Positions 33,692 to 42,277 of a stretch of DNA of 64,000 bases are shown in pieces. The stretch is from Puia dinghuensis (GTDB lineage Bacteria; Bacteroidota; Bacteroidia; Chitinophagales; Chitinophagaceae): NCBI RefSeq assembly GCF_014642875.1, contig NZ_BMJC01000001.1:1717335-1781334 (forward strand), written 5' to 3'. The translations under genes were made by a program, and so were the position numbers. The notes below the pieces were generated by a model, which had not been told where the DNA came from, did not search any database, and saw only the letters and a program-made list of their open reading frames with translations. The stretch's first letter is position 1. The number at the start of each line of letters is the position of its first letter.

Positions 33692-34732
33692 ATGAAGATC
33701 TTCCCACTATTGTGTTGCATTTTCGCTATACTTTCGCTCCATGCTGTCGCCCAACATTCCCCGGCGGCGCCCCACATCCAACAGCTCACCAGCGGCGCCC
33801 ACACCTCCCTCAGAGGCCTCAGCGTCGTCACCAACAAGATCATCTGGGTCAGCGGAAGCAACGGCACTGTAGGCCGCTCCACCGATGGCGGTAACACCTG
33901 GTCCTGGATCACCGTCCCGGGCTATGAAAAACGTGATTTCCGCGACATCGAAGCTTTCGACCAAAACACGGCGATCATCATGGCCATCGCCGAACCCGCC
34001 GACATCCTCAAAACGACGGACGGCGGCAAGACTTGGAAACTGGTCTATGAGAACACCACAAAAGGCATGTTCCTCGATGCCATGGAATTCTGGAACCCGG
34101 ACAGCGGCATCGTGGTCGGCGATCCCATCAACGGCCGCTTCTTCGTGGCCCGTAGTTTCGACGGCGGCGACACCTGGCATGACATCCCCTATCTCGAACT
34201 GCCCAAGGCCGACTCCGGCGAAGGCTGTTTTGCCAGCAGCGGCACCAACGTCCGCAATCTCGAACGCGACGCAGCTGCCTTTGTCAGCGGCGGCCCCCAC
34301 TCCCGGCTCTTCATCCGTGATAAGGTCATCGACCTGCCCATCCTCCAGGGCACGGCGACCACCGGCGCCAACTCCATCGCCGTAAAAGATCATAATAAAA
34401 GAAACGGGAAAGGCGGCAAACACCTCATCGTCGTAGGCGGCGACTTTGCAAACGATACGTTGCAGGAAAAGAATTGCTTCCTCACCAATGACGGCGGCAA
34501 CACCTGGATCCGCCCCGCCACCCCGCCCCATGGCTATCGTAGTTGTGTAGAATTCATCGGCGGGCAAAACGTCATCTGCTGCGGAACATCCGGCGTAGAC
34601 CTCTCCACCGACGACGGCATGCATTGGACACTCGTCACCAACACTGGCTACCACGTTTGCCGGGTGGCCAAAAAGGGCCACGCCGTCTTCTTCGCCGGCA
34701 GCAACGGCCGCATCGCAAAACTCACTCTTTAA
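33692..34732 (+). CDS. YCF48/sialidase-like beta-propeller secreted protein
   Basis: From the ATG at 33692-33694 the protein is 346 residues, with signal peptide FPLLCCIFAILSLHAVAQ. Repeated blades with the Asp-box pattern SxDGGxTW are visible: STDGGNTWSW, TTDGGKTWKLV, SFDGGDTWHDI, NDGGNTWIRP and STDDGMHWTLV. This is a YCF48/sialidase-fold beta-propeller, often an oxidoreductase-annotated or photosystem-assembly-like protein in databases. Enzymatic activity is not implied. Its stop overlaps the convergent smc stop by 4 nt. Confidence 0.85.
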   Translation: MKIFPLLCCIFAILSLHAVAQHSPAAPHIQQLTSGAHTSLRGLSVVTNKIIWVSGSNGTVGRSTDGGNTWSWITVPGYEKRDFRDIEAFDQNTAIIMAIAEPADILKTTDGGKTWKLVYENTTKGMFLDAMEFWNPDSGIVVGDPINGRFFVARSFDGGDTWHDIPYLELPKADSGEGCFASSGTNVRNLERDAAAFVSGGPHSRLFIRDKVIDLPILQGTATTGANSIAVKDHNKRNGKGGKHLIVVGGDFANDTLQEKNCFLTNDGGNTWIRPATPPHGYRSCVEFIGGQNVICCGTSGVDLSTDDGMHWTLVTNTGYHVCRVAKKGHAVFFAGSNGRIAKLTL

Positions 34733-37700
34733 TTCAACCCCCTGAAATCCACAGGGACTAATTTACTAACCCCCGGCTCCTGCATGGTCACCCCATAGAT
34801 CACATCCACCGTGCTCATCGTCATCTTATTGTGCGTAACGATGATAAACTGCGAGTTCTCGCTGAATTGCCGGATCATATTGGTAAACTTCCCGACATTG
34901 GCGTCATCCAGCGGCGCATCCACCTCATCCAGGATACAGAAAGGCGCCGGCTTGATCAGGTAGATCGAGAACAGCAGCGCCGTTGCCGTCAACGTCTTCT
35001 CCCCACCACTCAGCTGGCTGATGGACGAGGGCCGTTTCCCCTTGGGCTTGGCGACGATGTCGATACCCGTTTCCGCCAGATTCTCCGGGTTCTCCAGGAC
35101 CATGTCCGCCGTATCTTCTTCGGTAAAAAGCGACTTGAACACCCGCTGGAAATTCTCCCGAACGCGATTGAACGTATCCAGGAATTGCTGGTTGGCCGTC
35201 GCCTCCACTTCCTGGATCGTCTGCAACAGGCTGTCCTTGGCACTTACCAGGTCGTTCTTCTGCTCCAGGATGAATTCATAGCGCTTCTTCATCTCCTGGA
35301 AGGCCTCGATCGCAGTAGGGTTCACCTCGCCGAGGTTCTCCAGCCGCTTCTTCATCTTGTCGGCCTTCTCCTGCAATTCCTCCACCGGCACTTCACCCTT
35401 CCGGGGTTGATCGATAATATCGTCCAGGTTGATGCGGAATTCCACATTCAACCGCTCCTTCATCCCGGCTAATTGCAGCTTCAGCTCATTCAGCCGGTCC
35501 TTGATGCTGCCAAGCAGGTGCTCCAGCTGCTCCCGCTCTTTATTCTTATGCCGCAGCTCACTCTCTTTCTCGCCCAACTCATTTCTCAGATTATAATACG
35601 CCTGATCGGCTTCGTTCAACACCCGCTCCTCCTCCTCCTTCCGCCGCAACAACTCGAGTAACGCCCCCTCCGATCCACCCAACAACTCCTCACTCTCGGC
35701 AATACTTTCCAGCGTTTGTTTCAGCTGGGAAGCATTGAGCTCTATCTGGCTATGCAGGTCGGTCAGTTGCTTGCTCTTGAAATCCAGCTCCTGCTTCAAT
35801 GCGTTGATCCGGCTATGCTGACGAGTCACCTGCAGGTTGAATTCGTTATACCCGGCCGAGGCGTTGTTGTAATCCAATTCCGCCGAATGGTAGTCGCTCT
35901 CCGCAATCTGGGCCTTTTCTTTCAATTCCGCGACAACCCTTACCAGCTCGGCCCAGTCGTTGCGCGTGTCCTCGATACCGGCAATGGTCTCTTCCAGGTT
36001 CAGTTGCACCTCTTCCAGCCTGTCCTGCGAGGAATGTTGCTGCGAATGCAAATTCTCGATCTTATTCTGCAGCGAGAACACAAAATTTGTCAATCGGTTG
36101 ATATCATCCTGCGTCTGGCGGATCGCCTGCTCCTTCAACTGCTCGTTATAGCTGATCACCTCATTATGCTTCTCCTGGATATCCGACTTAAGACCATCTA
36201 CAACAGCCTGCAGCCGGCGCACTTCATCTTGCAGCTTTTCCAGGTTCTTCGCCCGGCCGATCTTCTTACCTTCGAACAATCCGACACTGCCACCGGTGAG
36301 GGAGTATTTGCCTTTTACATATTTCCCGCTCTTCTCCAGGACAACGGCGCCATTACTATTAGCCAGCGCTTCCTCGTTCTCGGCTATATAGACATTCCCC
36401 AACAGATGCTCGGCCAGGCGCCGATAACGCTCTTCAACCTCGATCACATTCATCGCCGGGATCATCCCTTCGTAGGAATGCTCGTCGCCACCCGAAAGCC
36501 CGCTGATCTTATCCAGCAGGAAAAAGTTCGCCTTGCCTTTTTTGTTATCGTCCAGTAGATGCACCGCCTGCATGCCTTCCTGCAGGTCGTTCACCACATA
36601 ATAGTTGAGATAGGGCTCCAGGACATTTTCCACCGCCGCCCTGAACTCTTCCTTTACATAAATAATATCGGAAAGGATGGGCGCATCCTGTTTCCAGGAA
36701 GGATTCTTGTGCAGGAATTTGATACTCTCCGGGTAGCCTTCCATGGAGTCGATCAGGCTCTTCAGCAGATCGTGCTCGTTCTTCTTGGCGTCGAGGGTCC
36801 GGCTCTCATCGGCCAGCCGCTGGCGCAGCACTTCCAGCTGTCCCTGGGCCTGGAGGATATTCTCTTTTGTCCGTTCGTGGTGGTCCTGCAATTGCCGGAG
36901 ACTCGCCTGTTTCGACTCGAGCTCCTGTTCTTTGATCACCCGCTCTTCTTCCAGCTGTTTGAGCTGGCTGTCGCGCACCATCCGCTCATCTTCCAGTTGC
37001 CGGATACTGCGTTGGAGGTTCTGGATCGAGGTATCCGCTACGGCTACTTTCTTCTCCGCCTCGAATTGATCCCGTTGTATCTGGGCATTTTCCCGGCGCA
37101 GGGCGTCAACCGACACTCGTCTCTCATCAAATACCTTGCGAGTTTCATCGACGGACTCCTTCAGGGACTCCAGTTGTTCCTGCAGACCGGATAATTTATT
37201 TTCCTCTTCCCCCACCTGCTGGCGGGTAAAGACAATGCTCTCGTCAAGCCCCTTCAGCTGCCCCTCACCCTTATCCAGAAAGGCTTGCAGGCTGGTTTCC
37301 TTCTCTTTCAAGAAATTCAACCGCTGCGAAGCAAGGTTCTTTTCATTTTCCTTCGTCCGCAAGGTCTGGAGCAAGTCGTTGAAGGTATGCTGCATGGATT
37401 GCAGCGCCCGTTCCTTCTCGATAAAACCCACCTTCTCCTGCTCGAGCGCCGCTTCTTCCTGCGCGATCACCGTTTCGAGCCTGATCTTCCGATCCGTTTC
37501 CGTATCAGACTGCTCGTTCAGCTCCCGGTAGGTAAGGTTAAACCCTTCGAGAGCCGCCTTCGCCAACTCGATGCTCAGCTCCCGGTATTCCTTCTTTATC
37601 TCATAATACTTCTCCGCCTTCTTCGCCTGGTTCTCGAGGCTTTTCAGCTGGTTATTGATTTCGAACAGCAGGTCCTCGATCCGGGCCAGATCCTGTTCGG

Positions 37701-38250
37701 TAGCATCCAGCTTCTGCCGGGCTTCCTTCTTCCGGGTCTTGTAGATAGTGACCCCCGCAGCCTGCTCCAGCATCCGCCGGCGGCTGTTATCCTTGTCCTT
37801 GATAATATCATCCACCATCCCAAGCTCGATGATCGCATAGCTGTCCGTGCTGACCCCGGTATCCATAAACAGGTTCTGGATATCCTTCAGCCGGCAGGTG
37901 ACATCGTTCAGGCGGTATTCACTCTCCCCGCTCTTATAGAACTTTCGGGTAACAGTCACCGTACTGAACTCCGTCGGCAGGAGGTTCTTGGTATTTTCAA
38001 ACGTCAGGCTCACCTCGGCAAGCCCGGAGGCGCTACGTGTCCTGCTCCCGTTGAATACCAGGCTCTCCAGGTTCTCCGATCGCAAATGACTGATCTTCTG
38101 CTCTCCTATCACCCACCGGATGCTATCGATGATATTGCTCTTCCCACAGCCATTCGGGCCAATGATGCCCGTAATGCCCTCGTCAAAGCTGATATGGGTC
38201 TTATCAGCAAAACTTTTGAATCCTTTTATTTCGAGGCTCTTTAATCGCAC
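34729..38250 (-). CDS. smc: chromosome segregation ATPase SMC
   Basis: The 1173-residue protein has the full SMC layout: an N-terminal head with Walker A GPNGCGKSNIID (about 32-43), a long coiled coil, a hinge (about 520-640, GYPESIKFLHKNP ... SLTGGSVGLFEGKK), the returning coiled coil and a C-terminal head with signature LSGGEKTLTA and Walker B CILDEVDAPLDDAN. It forms the condensin ring that organises and segregates chromosomes. Partner genes scpA/scpB are not in the window. Confidence 0.97.
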   Translation of the reverse strand: MRLKSLEIKGFKSFADKTHISFDEGITGIIGPNGCGKSNIIDSIRWVIGEQKISHLRSENLESLVFNGSRTRSASGLAEVSLTFENTKNLLPTEFSTVTVTRKFYKSGESEYRLNDVTCRLKDIQNLFMDTGVSTDSYAIIELGMVDDIIKDKDNSRRRMLEQAAGVTIYKTRKKEARQKLDATEQDLARIEDLLFEINNQLKSLENQAKKAEKYYEIKKEYRELSIELAKAALEGFNLTYRELNEQSDTETDRKIRLETVIAQEEAALEQEKVGFIEKERALQSMQHTFNDLLQTLRTKENEKNLASQRLNFLKEKETSLQAFLDKGEGQLKGLDESIVFTRQQVGEEENKLSGLQEQLESLKESVDETRKVFDERRVSVDALRRENAQIQRDQFEAEKKVAVADTSIQNLQRSIRQLEDERMVRDSQLKQLEEERVIKEQELESKQASLRQLQDHHERTKENILQAQGQLEVLRQRLADESRTLDAKKNEHDLLKSLIDSMEGYPESIKFLHKNPSWKQDAPILSDIIYVKEEFRAAVENVLEPYLNYYVVNDLQEGMQAVHLLDDNKKGKANFFLLDKISGLSGGDEHSYEGMIPAMNVIEVEERYRRLAEHLLGNVYIAENEEALANSNGAVVLEKSGKYVKGKYSLTGGSVGLFEGKKIGRAKNLEKLQDEVRRLQAVVDGLKSDIQEKHNEVISYNEQLKEQAIRQTQDDINRLTNFVFSLQNKIENLHSQQHSSQDRLEEVQLNLEETIAGIEDTRNDWAELVRVVAELKEKAQIAESDYHSAELDYNNASAGYNEFNLQVTRQHSRINALKQELDFKSKQLTDLHSQIELNASQLKQTLESIAESEELLGGSEGALLELLRRKEEEERVLNEADQAYYNLRNELGEKESELRHKNKEREQLEHLLGSIKDRLNELKLQLAGMKERLNVEFRINLDDIIDQPRKGEVPVEELQEKADKMKKRLENLGEVNPTAIEAFQEMKKRYEFILEQKNDLVSAKDSLLQTIQEVEATANQQFLDTFNRVRENFQRVFKSLFTEEDTADMVLENPENLAETGIDIVAKPKGKRPSSISQLSGGEKTLTATALLFSIYLIKPAPFCILDEVDAPLDDANVGKFTNMIRQFSENSQFIIVTHNKMTMSTVDVIYGVTMQEPGVSKLVPVDFRGLN

Positions 38251-38420
38251 AGTACAGAGTTTTAAATTTTTTCTGGGCGGATTCCATGCGTCCGCACATT
38301 TTCGCCAGTCGACAAACCTACAGTAAAATAGCTAAATCCGGGGGAAATTCGATCCACGCGATATTCACCTGTTGAAAACTCGTGAATAATATTTATATTG
38401 GCCGCCCAAACTCCCATATA

Positions 38421-39257
38421 ATGAATAATTTTATAGTTCCCATCGATTTTTCAGAAACATCGAAGAATGCCGCCCGCTATGCTGCCCATATTTCAACTCT
38501 CGTGCCGGACGCCCATCTCATCCTTTATAATGTTTTTGATGCCCTGGAATACGGTTCCGACAGCAGCCCGCTCGGCACCGATGCGGAGGAGGACGCCAGC
38601 CGGAAAGCCATAGTGGAACTCGCGCTTGAAAGCGTTCGAACCGAGCTTTCTGCTATTACCAATGCCCGAATCTCCTGTGTGGCCGAAGAGGACAATCACT
38701 TCCTCGACGCCCTCGAGAAATATGTAAAATGGAATCACATCCAACTGATCATCATGGGTCTCACCGGGTCCACCCGTCTGGTCCAGGTCTTTATGGGCAG
38801 CAATGCGCTCAACATCGTCAAACGAGCCATCGCCCCCGTCATCATCGTTCCCGAACATACACATTCCACCTCCGCTAAAAATGTCATGCTGTTGACAGAC
38901 TTCAAGGACGTCGAGAATACCATCCCGATCGATTCCGTAAAAGAGGTGCTCAATCTCTTCCACCCCAAGTTGTACGTTGTCAACGTCGACCATGAACACT
39001 ACGTACAGGTCACCGAGGAGTACAAGACCGAACGGGCCAAGCTGGAAACCAAATTGGAGGAATACAAACCGGAATTCTTCTTTATCCGGCTCTTCGACTT
39101 TGTAGAAGCAACCAACCAGTTCGTTGCCGACAACCAGATCGATCTCATCCTCACCTTCCCGCGGAAACACTCTTTCCTCTCGAATGTGTTCAAGACAACG
39201 AATACGACAAAACTGGCTTTTCACAGCCACGTGCCCATCGCAGCGATCAATGTCTGA
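38421..39257 (+). CDS. tandem universal stress protein
   Basis: From the ATG at 38421 the 278-residue protein has two Usp domains. The first (about 1-145) opens with FIVPIDFSETSKNAARYAAHI and ends with the nucleotide-loop-like MGLTGSTRLVQVFMGSNALNIVKRAIAPVIIVP. The second (about 150-278) is more divergent (KNVMLLTDFKDVENTIP ... PIAAINV) and lacks the GxxG loop. Upstream start candidates are rejected because the domain begins immediately at this Met. A methyltransferase remnant begins inside its last codons. Confidence 0.88.
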   Translation: MNNFIVPIDFSETSKNAARYAAHISTLVPDAHLILYNVFDALEYGSDSSPLGTDAEEDASRKAIVELALESVRTELSAITNARISCVAEEDNHFLDALEKYVKWNHIQLIIMGLTGSTRLVQVFMGSNALNIVKRAIAPVIIVPEHTHSTSAKNVMLLTDFKDVENTIPIDSVKEVLNLFHPKLYVVNVDHEHYVQVTEEYKTERAKLETKLEEYKPEFFFIRLFDFVEATNQFVADNQIDLILTFPRKHSFLSNVFKTTNTTKLAFHSHVPIAAINV

Positions 39258-39526
39258 TGAAACAATATATTGGGACCAACGCTGGCGTGAGGGAGACACC
39301 ACCTGGGATATGGGCAGTGTCTCCCCACCTTTGCAAAACTACTTTCAACAACTCCCCGACAAGAACATCTCCATCCTCATCACCGGCGGCCCCCTTTGGC
39401 GGCCACAAAACCGAATACAAAAATTTGTTGGAAAAACGCTTTACCCTAAAAACCCTGGCCCCCTGCTACAACTCCATAAAACCCCGCGCCGGCACCGAAC
39501 TCTTCTTCATCGCCATCCGCCCCTAA
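39250..39526 (+). pseudogene. internally deleted TPMT-family SAM methyltransferase pseudogene
   Basis: The ATG at 39250 gives a thiopurine methyltransferase-like N-terminus (TIYWDQRWREGDTTWDMG, SPPLQNYFQQLPDKNISILI). After about 45 codons, near 39385-39400, the frame changes. In another frame the family C-terminus continues (PFGGHKTEYKNLLEKRF, PCYNSIKPRAGTELFF). The roughly 110-residue SAM-binding core between them is absent. The remnant starts within the last codons of the stress-protein gene, as a coupled gene would. It cannot encode a working enzyme. Confidence 0.8.
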
Positions 39527-39535
39527 AATCCCCAC

Positions 39536-39567
39536 ATTTCGTATAATTTTGTATATTTATACGAAAT
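39536..39567. promoter_or_regulatory. palindromic operator over the promoter of the DUF6364/PIN operon
   Basis: ATTTCGTATAA (39536-39546) and TTATACGAAAT (39557-39567) are perfect 11-bp inverted copies with a 10-nt spacer, so half-site centers are 21 bp, or two helical turns, apart. A -7 element TAATTTTG (39544-39551) lies inside it. This fits autorepression by a toxin-antitoxin complex; binding is inferred. Confidence 0.65.
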
Positions 39568-39575
39568 TCGACCAT

Positions 39576-39809
39576 ATGCAGGAAAAACTCACCATCCTCA
39601 TCTCTGCCGAACATAAAAAATTCATCAAACGGCACGCACGCCAGCAGAACAAAAGCATCTCGAAATTCATCGATGATCTTTTGTCCTCCATACAGCGGGA
39701 AGCAGCAAAAACACCCGAAAAAGACGAATGGCTGGAAAAGACAGCTGGGTCTTACAATACAGGCAAAAAAGACGTATTGGCCGCGCTGTTCAAAGGCATC
39801 ATCAAATGA
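39576..39809 (+). CDS. DUF6364 family antitoxin
   Basis: Starting at the ATG at 39576 the 77-residue protein has a short strand (KLTILISAEHKKFIKRHARQQNKSISKFIDDLL) typical of ribbon-helix-helix DNA-binding antitoxins, then an acidic C-terminal tail (KTPEKDEWLEKTAG ... DVLAALFKGIIK) that would wrap the toxin. Its stop overlaps the PIN gene start (ATGA). The Met nine codons upstream lies inside the operator and is not used. The operator just upstream fits autoregulation. Confidence 0.85.
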   Translation: MQEKLTILISAEHKKFIKRHARQQNKSISKFIDDLLSSIQREAAKTPEKDEWLEKTAGSYNTGKKDVLAALFKGIIK

Positions 39810-40237
39810 AAAAAATTTTTCTCGATGCCAATATCGTCATAGATTTTTTGGACGCTTCCTCAAAGGACCATTCCACGGCGGTTGATTGTCTAAGCATCAT
39901 TCGGAAGCATTTCGGGAAACCTGTCGTATCACCTATTACCTTCATTATTACCAATTTTATCCTGGGCAAATTCGCCAAAAACAAAGACTGGCATAAAAAG
40001 CAAATGCAATACACCTTCTCGGAATTCGAGATCACACCGATCCAACCCTCTTTCATCCCTGCCCTCTTCTCCACGCATTTTACCGACCTGGAAGACGGCC
40101 TGCAGCATCAATGCGCCCTGCATGCCAAAGCCCGCGTAATTCTGACAAAAGACATCAAGGATTATTTCGATTCAAAAATACCCGTAGTCCATCCGGCCGA
40201 CTTTGTCAACAAATACAACAACCTTTTACCGCGTTAA
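39806..40237 (+). CDS. PIN-domain toxin (VapC-like ribonuclease)
   Basis: The 143-residue protein begins MKKIFLDANIVIDFLD with catalytic Asp7. Further acidic residues are Asp94, Glu96 and Asp97 in FTDLEDGLQH and Asp116 in LTKDIKDYFDS. The position normally held by Glu in the middle of the fold appears as Asn50 (ITNFILGKF), a variation seen in some PIN toxins. PIN toxins cut tRNA or rRNA under stress. Coupling to the DUF6364 antitoxin by a 4-nt overlap makes the pair a type II toxin-antitoxin module. Confidence 0.87.
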   Translation: MKKIFLDANIVIDFLDASSKDHSTAVDCLSIIRKHFGKPVVSPITFIITNFILGKFAKNKDWHKKQMQYTFSEFEITPIQPSFIPALFSTHFTDLEDGLQHQCALHAKARVILTKDIKDYFDSKIPVVHPADFVNKYNNLLPR

Positions 40238-40238
40238 C

Positions 40239-41276
40239 CTACACCGCCGGCTCCTGCTGGCTCAAACAATGAAAACTCCCCAGCCCCCAGATGATCTCGG
40301 TAGAATCGATCCCGATCACCCGCCGTGCCGGGAAACACTCCTGTAATAGCTGCAACGCCTTCTCATCCCGGTCGCACCGGTACGTCGGCACGATCACCGA
40401 CTCATTGGCAATATAAAAATTGGCATACGATGCCGGCAGCCGCTGATCTTCATACACAACAGCATCCGGCATCGGCAGCTCGACGATATTCAGCTGCTTC
40501 CCGTTCAACAATCGCATCTTCGAAAGATCGCGTAAATTCTCCTGCAGCAAATCATAATTCTCATCCTGCTTATTCTCTTCTACCACCGTCACGACAGTGT
40601 CCTCATCGATAAACCGCACCGTGTCGTCGATATGTCCATCCGTATCATCCCCGACGATTCCCTCCTTCACCCAAAGAATCTGTTCGACGCCATAATAATC
40701 CCGCAGATATCCCTCTATTTCGCCTTGACTCAGCCCCGGGTTACGGTTAACATTCAGCAAACAACAGGTGGAAGTGATCAACGTACCCCTGCCATTGAAG
40801 TCTACCGACCCACCTTCCATGATTATTCCCGGATGATACACCGGCAGGTTCAGCGCCTTTCCGACAAGCGTAGGGATAACATCGTCGAGGTCGAATGGCG
40901 GATACTTGTTACCCCAGGCATTATAATTCCAGTCTACGATCACTTTCTTTTCCGCCGCCGCAGGGTTGACAAGAAAAGCCGGCCCATGATCCCGGCACCA
41001 GGCATCATTGGTCGGGTGGAGAAAGAAATGCACCATCTCCAGGTCGGCGCCCGCCGCCTGTAAATGTTGGATGGCGGATGCCTTCATGGCTTCATCCGTC
41101 ACATTGATACATACTTCCTCTCCCTTTGCCAGCTCTTTTACAAATCGGGAATAAAAGGGATAGATCGCCGCTATCTTGCCGGGCCAGGAAGCCTCCTTAT
41201 GAGGCCAGCTGAGCCAGGTAGCGCGGTGTCTGTGGAATTCTGCGGGGAAATAATAGCCTGCTTGCTTTGGTGTCAT
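40239..41276 (-). CDS. aguA: agmatine deiminase
   Basis: AguA hydrolyses agmatine to N-carbamoylputrescine and ammonia. The 345-residue peptidylarginine-deiminase-fold protein shows ATWLSWPHKEASWPG, NDAWCRDHGPAFLVN, EGGSVDFNGRGTLITS, GDDTDGHIDDTVRFI and the catalytic Cys337 in GLGSFHCLSQQEP. It lies 41 nt downstream of aguB in the same transcript; together they convert agmatine to putrescine. The stop is 1 nt from the convergent PIN toxin stop. Confidence 0.95.
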   Translation of the reverse strand: MTPKQAGYYFPAEFHRHRATWLSWPHKEASWPGKIAAIYPFYSRFVKELAKGEEVCINVTDEAMKASAIQHLQAAGADLEMVHFFLHPTNDAWCRDHGPAFLVNPAAAEKKVIVDWNYNAWGNKYPPFDLDDVIPTLVGKALNLPVYHPGIIMEGGSVDFNGRGTLITSTCCLLNVNRNPGLSQGEIEGYLRDYYGVEQILWVKEGIVGDDTDGHIDDTVRFIDEDTVVTVVEENKQDENYDLLQENLRDLSKMRLLNGKQLNIVELPMPDAVVYEDQRLPASYANFYIANESVIVPTYRCDRDEKALQLLQECFPARRVIGIDSTEIIWGLGSFHCLSQQEPAV

Positions 41277-41317
41277 ATATCAAGATAGTCTTCGTCGATA
41301 GTGCGATCCCTCACGCC

Positions 41318-42193
41318 CTACCCCTCGTCAAGGTACCTTTTCGTTATCGGTTCGTACGAATCGATGCGCCGGTCGCGCATAAAAGGCCAGTGTGTACGGT
41401 AACGATCCGTCGCCTCCGTATCCACCTCCACCACCGTCGTCTCTTCCTGGTCGTGCGATGCCTTATACAGCAGGCTGCCAAAGGGATTGGCAACAAACGA
41501 CCCACCCCAGAATTTCATCGCGCCATCCTGTTCGAACCCAACCCGGTTGACGCTGACCACGTGGACGCCATTGGCGACCGCATGGCTCCGCTGGATCGTC
41601 TGCCAGGCATTGTATTGCTCGACATTGGTCGCTTCGTCCTGGCTGGTCGCCCAACCGATGGCCGTAGGATAGAAAAGTATCTCCGCCCCCATCAACGCCG
41701 TGATCCGCGCCGCCTCGGGATACCACTGATCCCAGCAGATCAGCACCCCGATAGTGGCGAATCTGGTCTTGAATATTTTGTAGCCCAGGTCACCAGGGGT
41801 AAAATAGAATTTTTCGTAATACGCCGGATCGTCGGGGATATGCATCTTCCGGTATTTACCCAGGTAGCTGCCATCGGCATCCAGCACCGCCGTCGTATTG
41901 TGATAGATCCCCTGCGCCCGCTTCTCGAAAAGAGAGGCGACGATGACGACCCCGAGTTCCCCCGCCAGCCGGCCAAGGGCATCGGTAGAAGGCCCGGGTA
42001 TGGGCTCGGCTAATTTAAAATTTTCGTAATCCTCCACGTCACAGAAATACAGGGAGGTAAACAGTTCCTGGAGACAGACGATCTGCGCACCCTTGGCCGC
42101 AGCTTCTCTTATCCTGTCCATGGCCCTCTGCAGGTTGGCCGCCTTGTCGCTCGTACAGCTCATCTGCACGAGACCGATTTTAACCTTACTCAT
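41318..42193 (-). CDS. aguB: N-carbamoylputrescine amidohydrolase
   Basis: This nitrilase-superfamily enzyme (291 residues) cleaves N-carbamoylputrescine to putrescine, CO2 and ammonia. The Glu-Lys-Cys triad is visible: Glu in CLQELFTSLYF, Lys in GKYRKMHIPDD and Cys in GVLICWDQWYPEAAR. A -7 element TAATTTTG lies only 9-16 nt before the ATG, implying a very short leader. Confidence 0.95.
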   Translation of the reverse strand: MSKVKIGLVQMSCTSDKAANLQRAMDRIREAAAKGAQIVCLQELFTSLYFCDVEDYENFKLAEPIPGPSTDALGRLAGELGVVIVASLFEKRAQGIYHNTTAVLDADGSYLGKYRKMHIPDDPAYYEKFYFTPGDLGYKIFKTRFATIGVLICWDQWYPEAARITALMGAEILFYPTAIGWATSQDEATNVEQYNAWQTIQRSHAVANGVHVVSVNRVGFEQDGAMKFWGGSFVANPFGSLLYKASHDQEETTVVEVDTEATDRYRTHWPFMRDRRIDSYEPITKRYLDEG

Positions 42194-42201
42194 AGCGGCC
42201 G

Positions 42202-42209
42202 CAAAATTA
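42202..42209 (-). promoter_or_regulatory. -7 element of the aguB-aguA promoter
   Basis: The minus strand reads TAATTTTG followed by CGGCCGCTATG, placing the expected transcription start within a few bases of the initiation codon. No TTTG -33 match is seen. Confidence 0.6.
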
Positions 42210-42277
42210 CATTATTCAGCGGGATTTGACTATACTAATTCTACCGCAACGCAGTCCCATTTCCGCCCCATTTGTGC

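Noticed and set aside
39257-39526. Intact small gene of 89 codons starting at 39257
   Set aside because: Only its second half matches the methyltransferase family; the first half is an out-of-frame reading of the family's real N-terminus, so this is a pseudogene.
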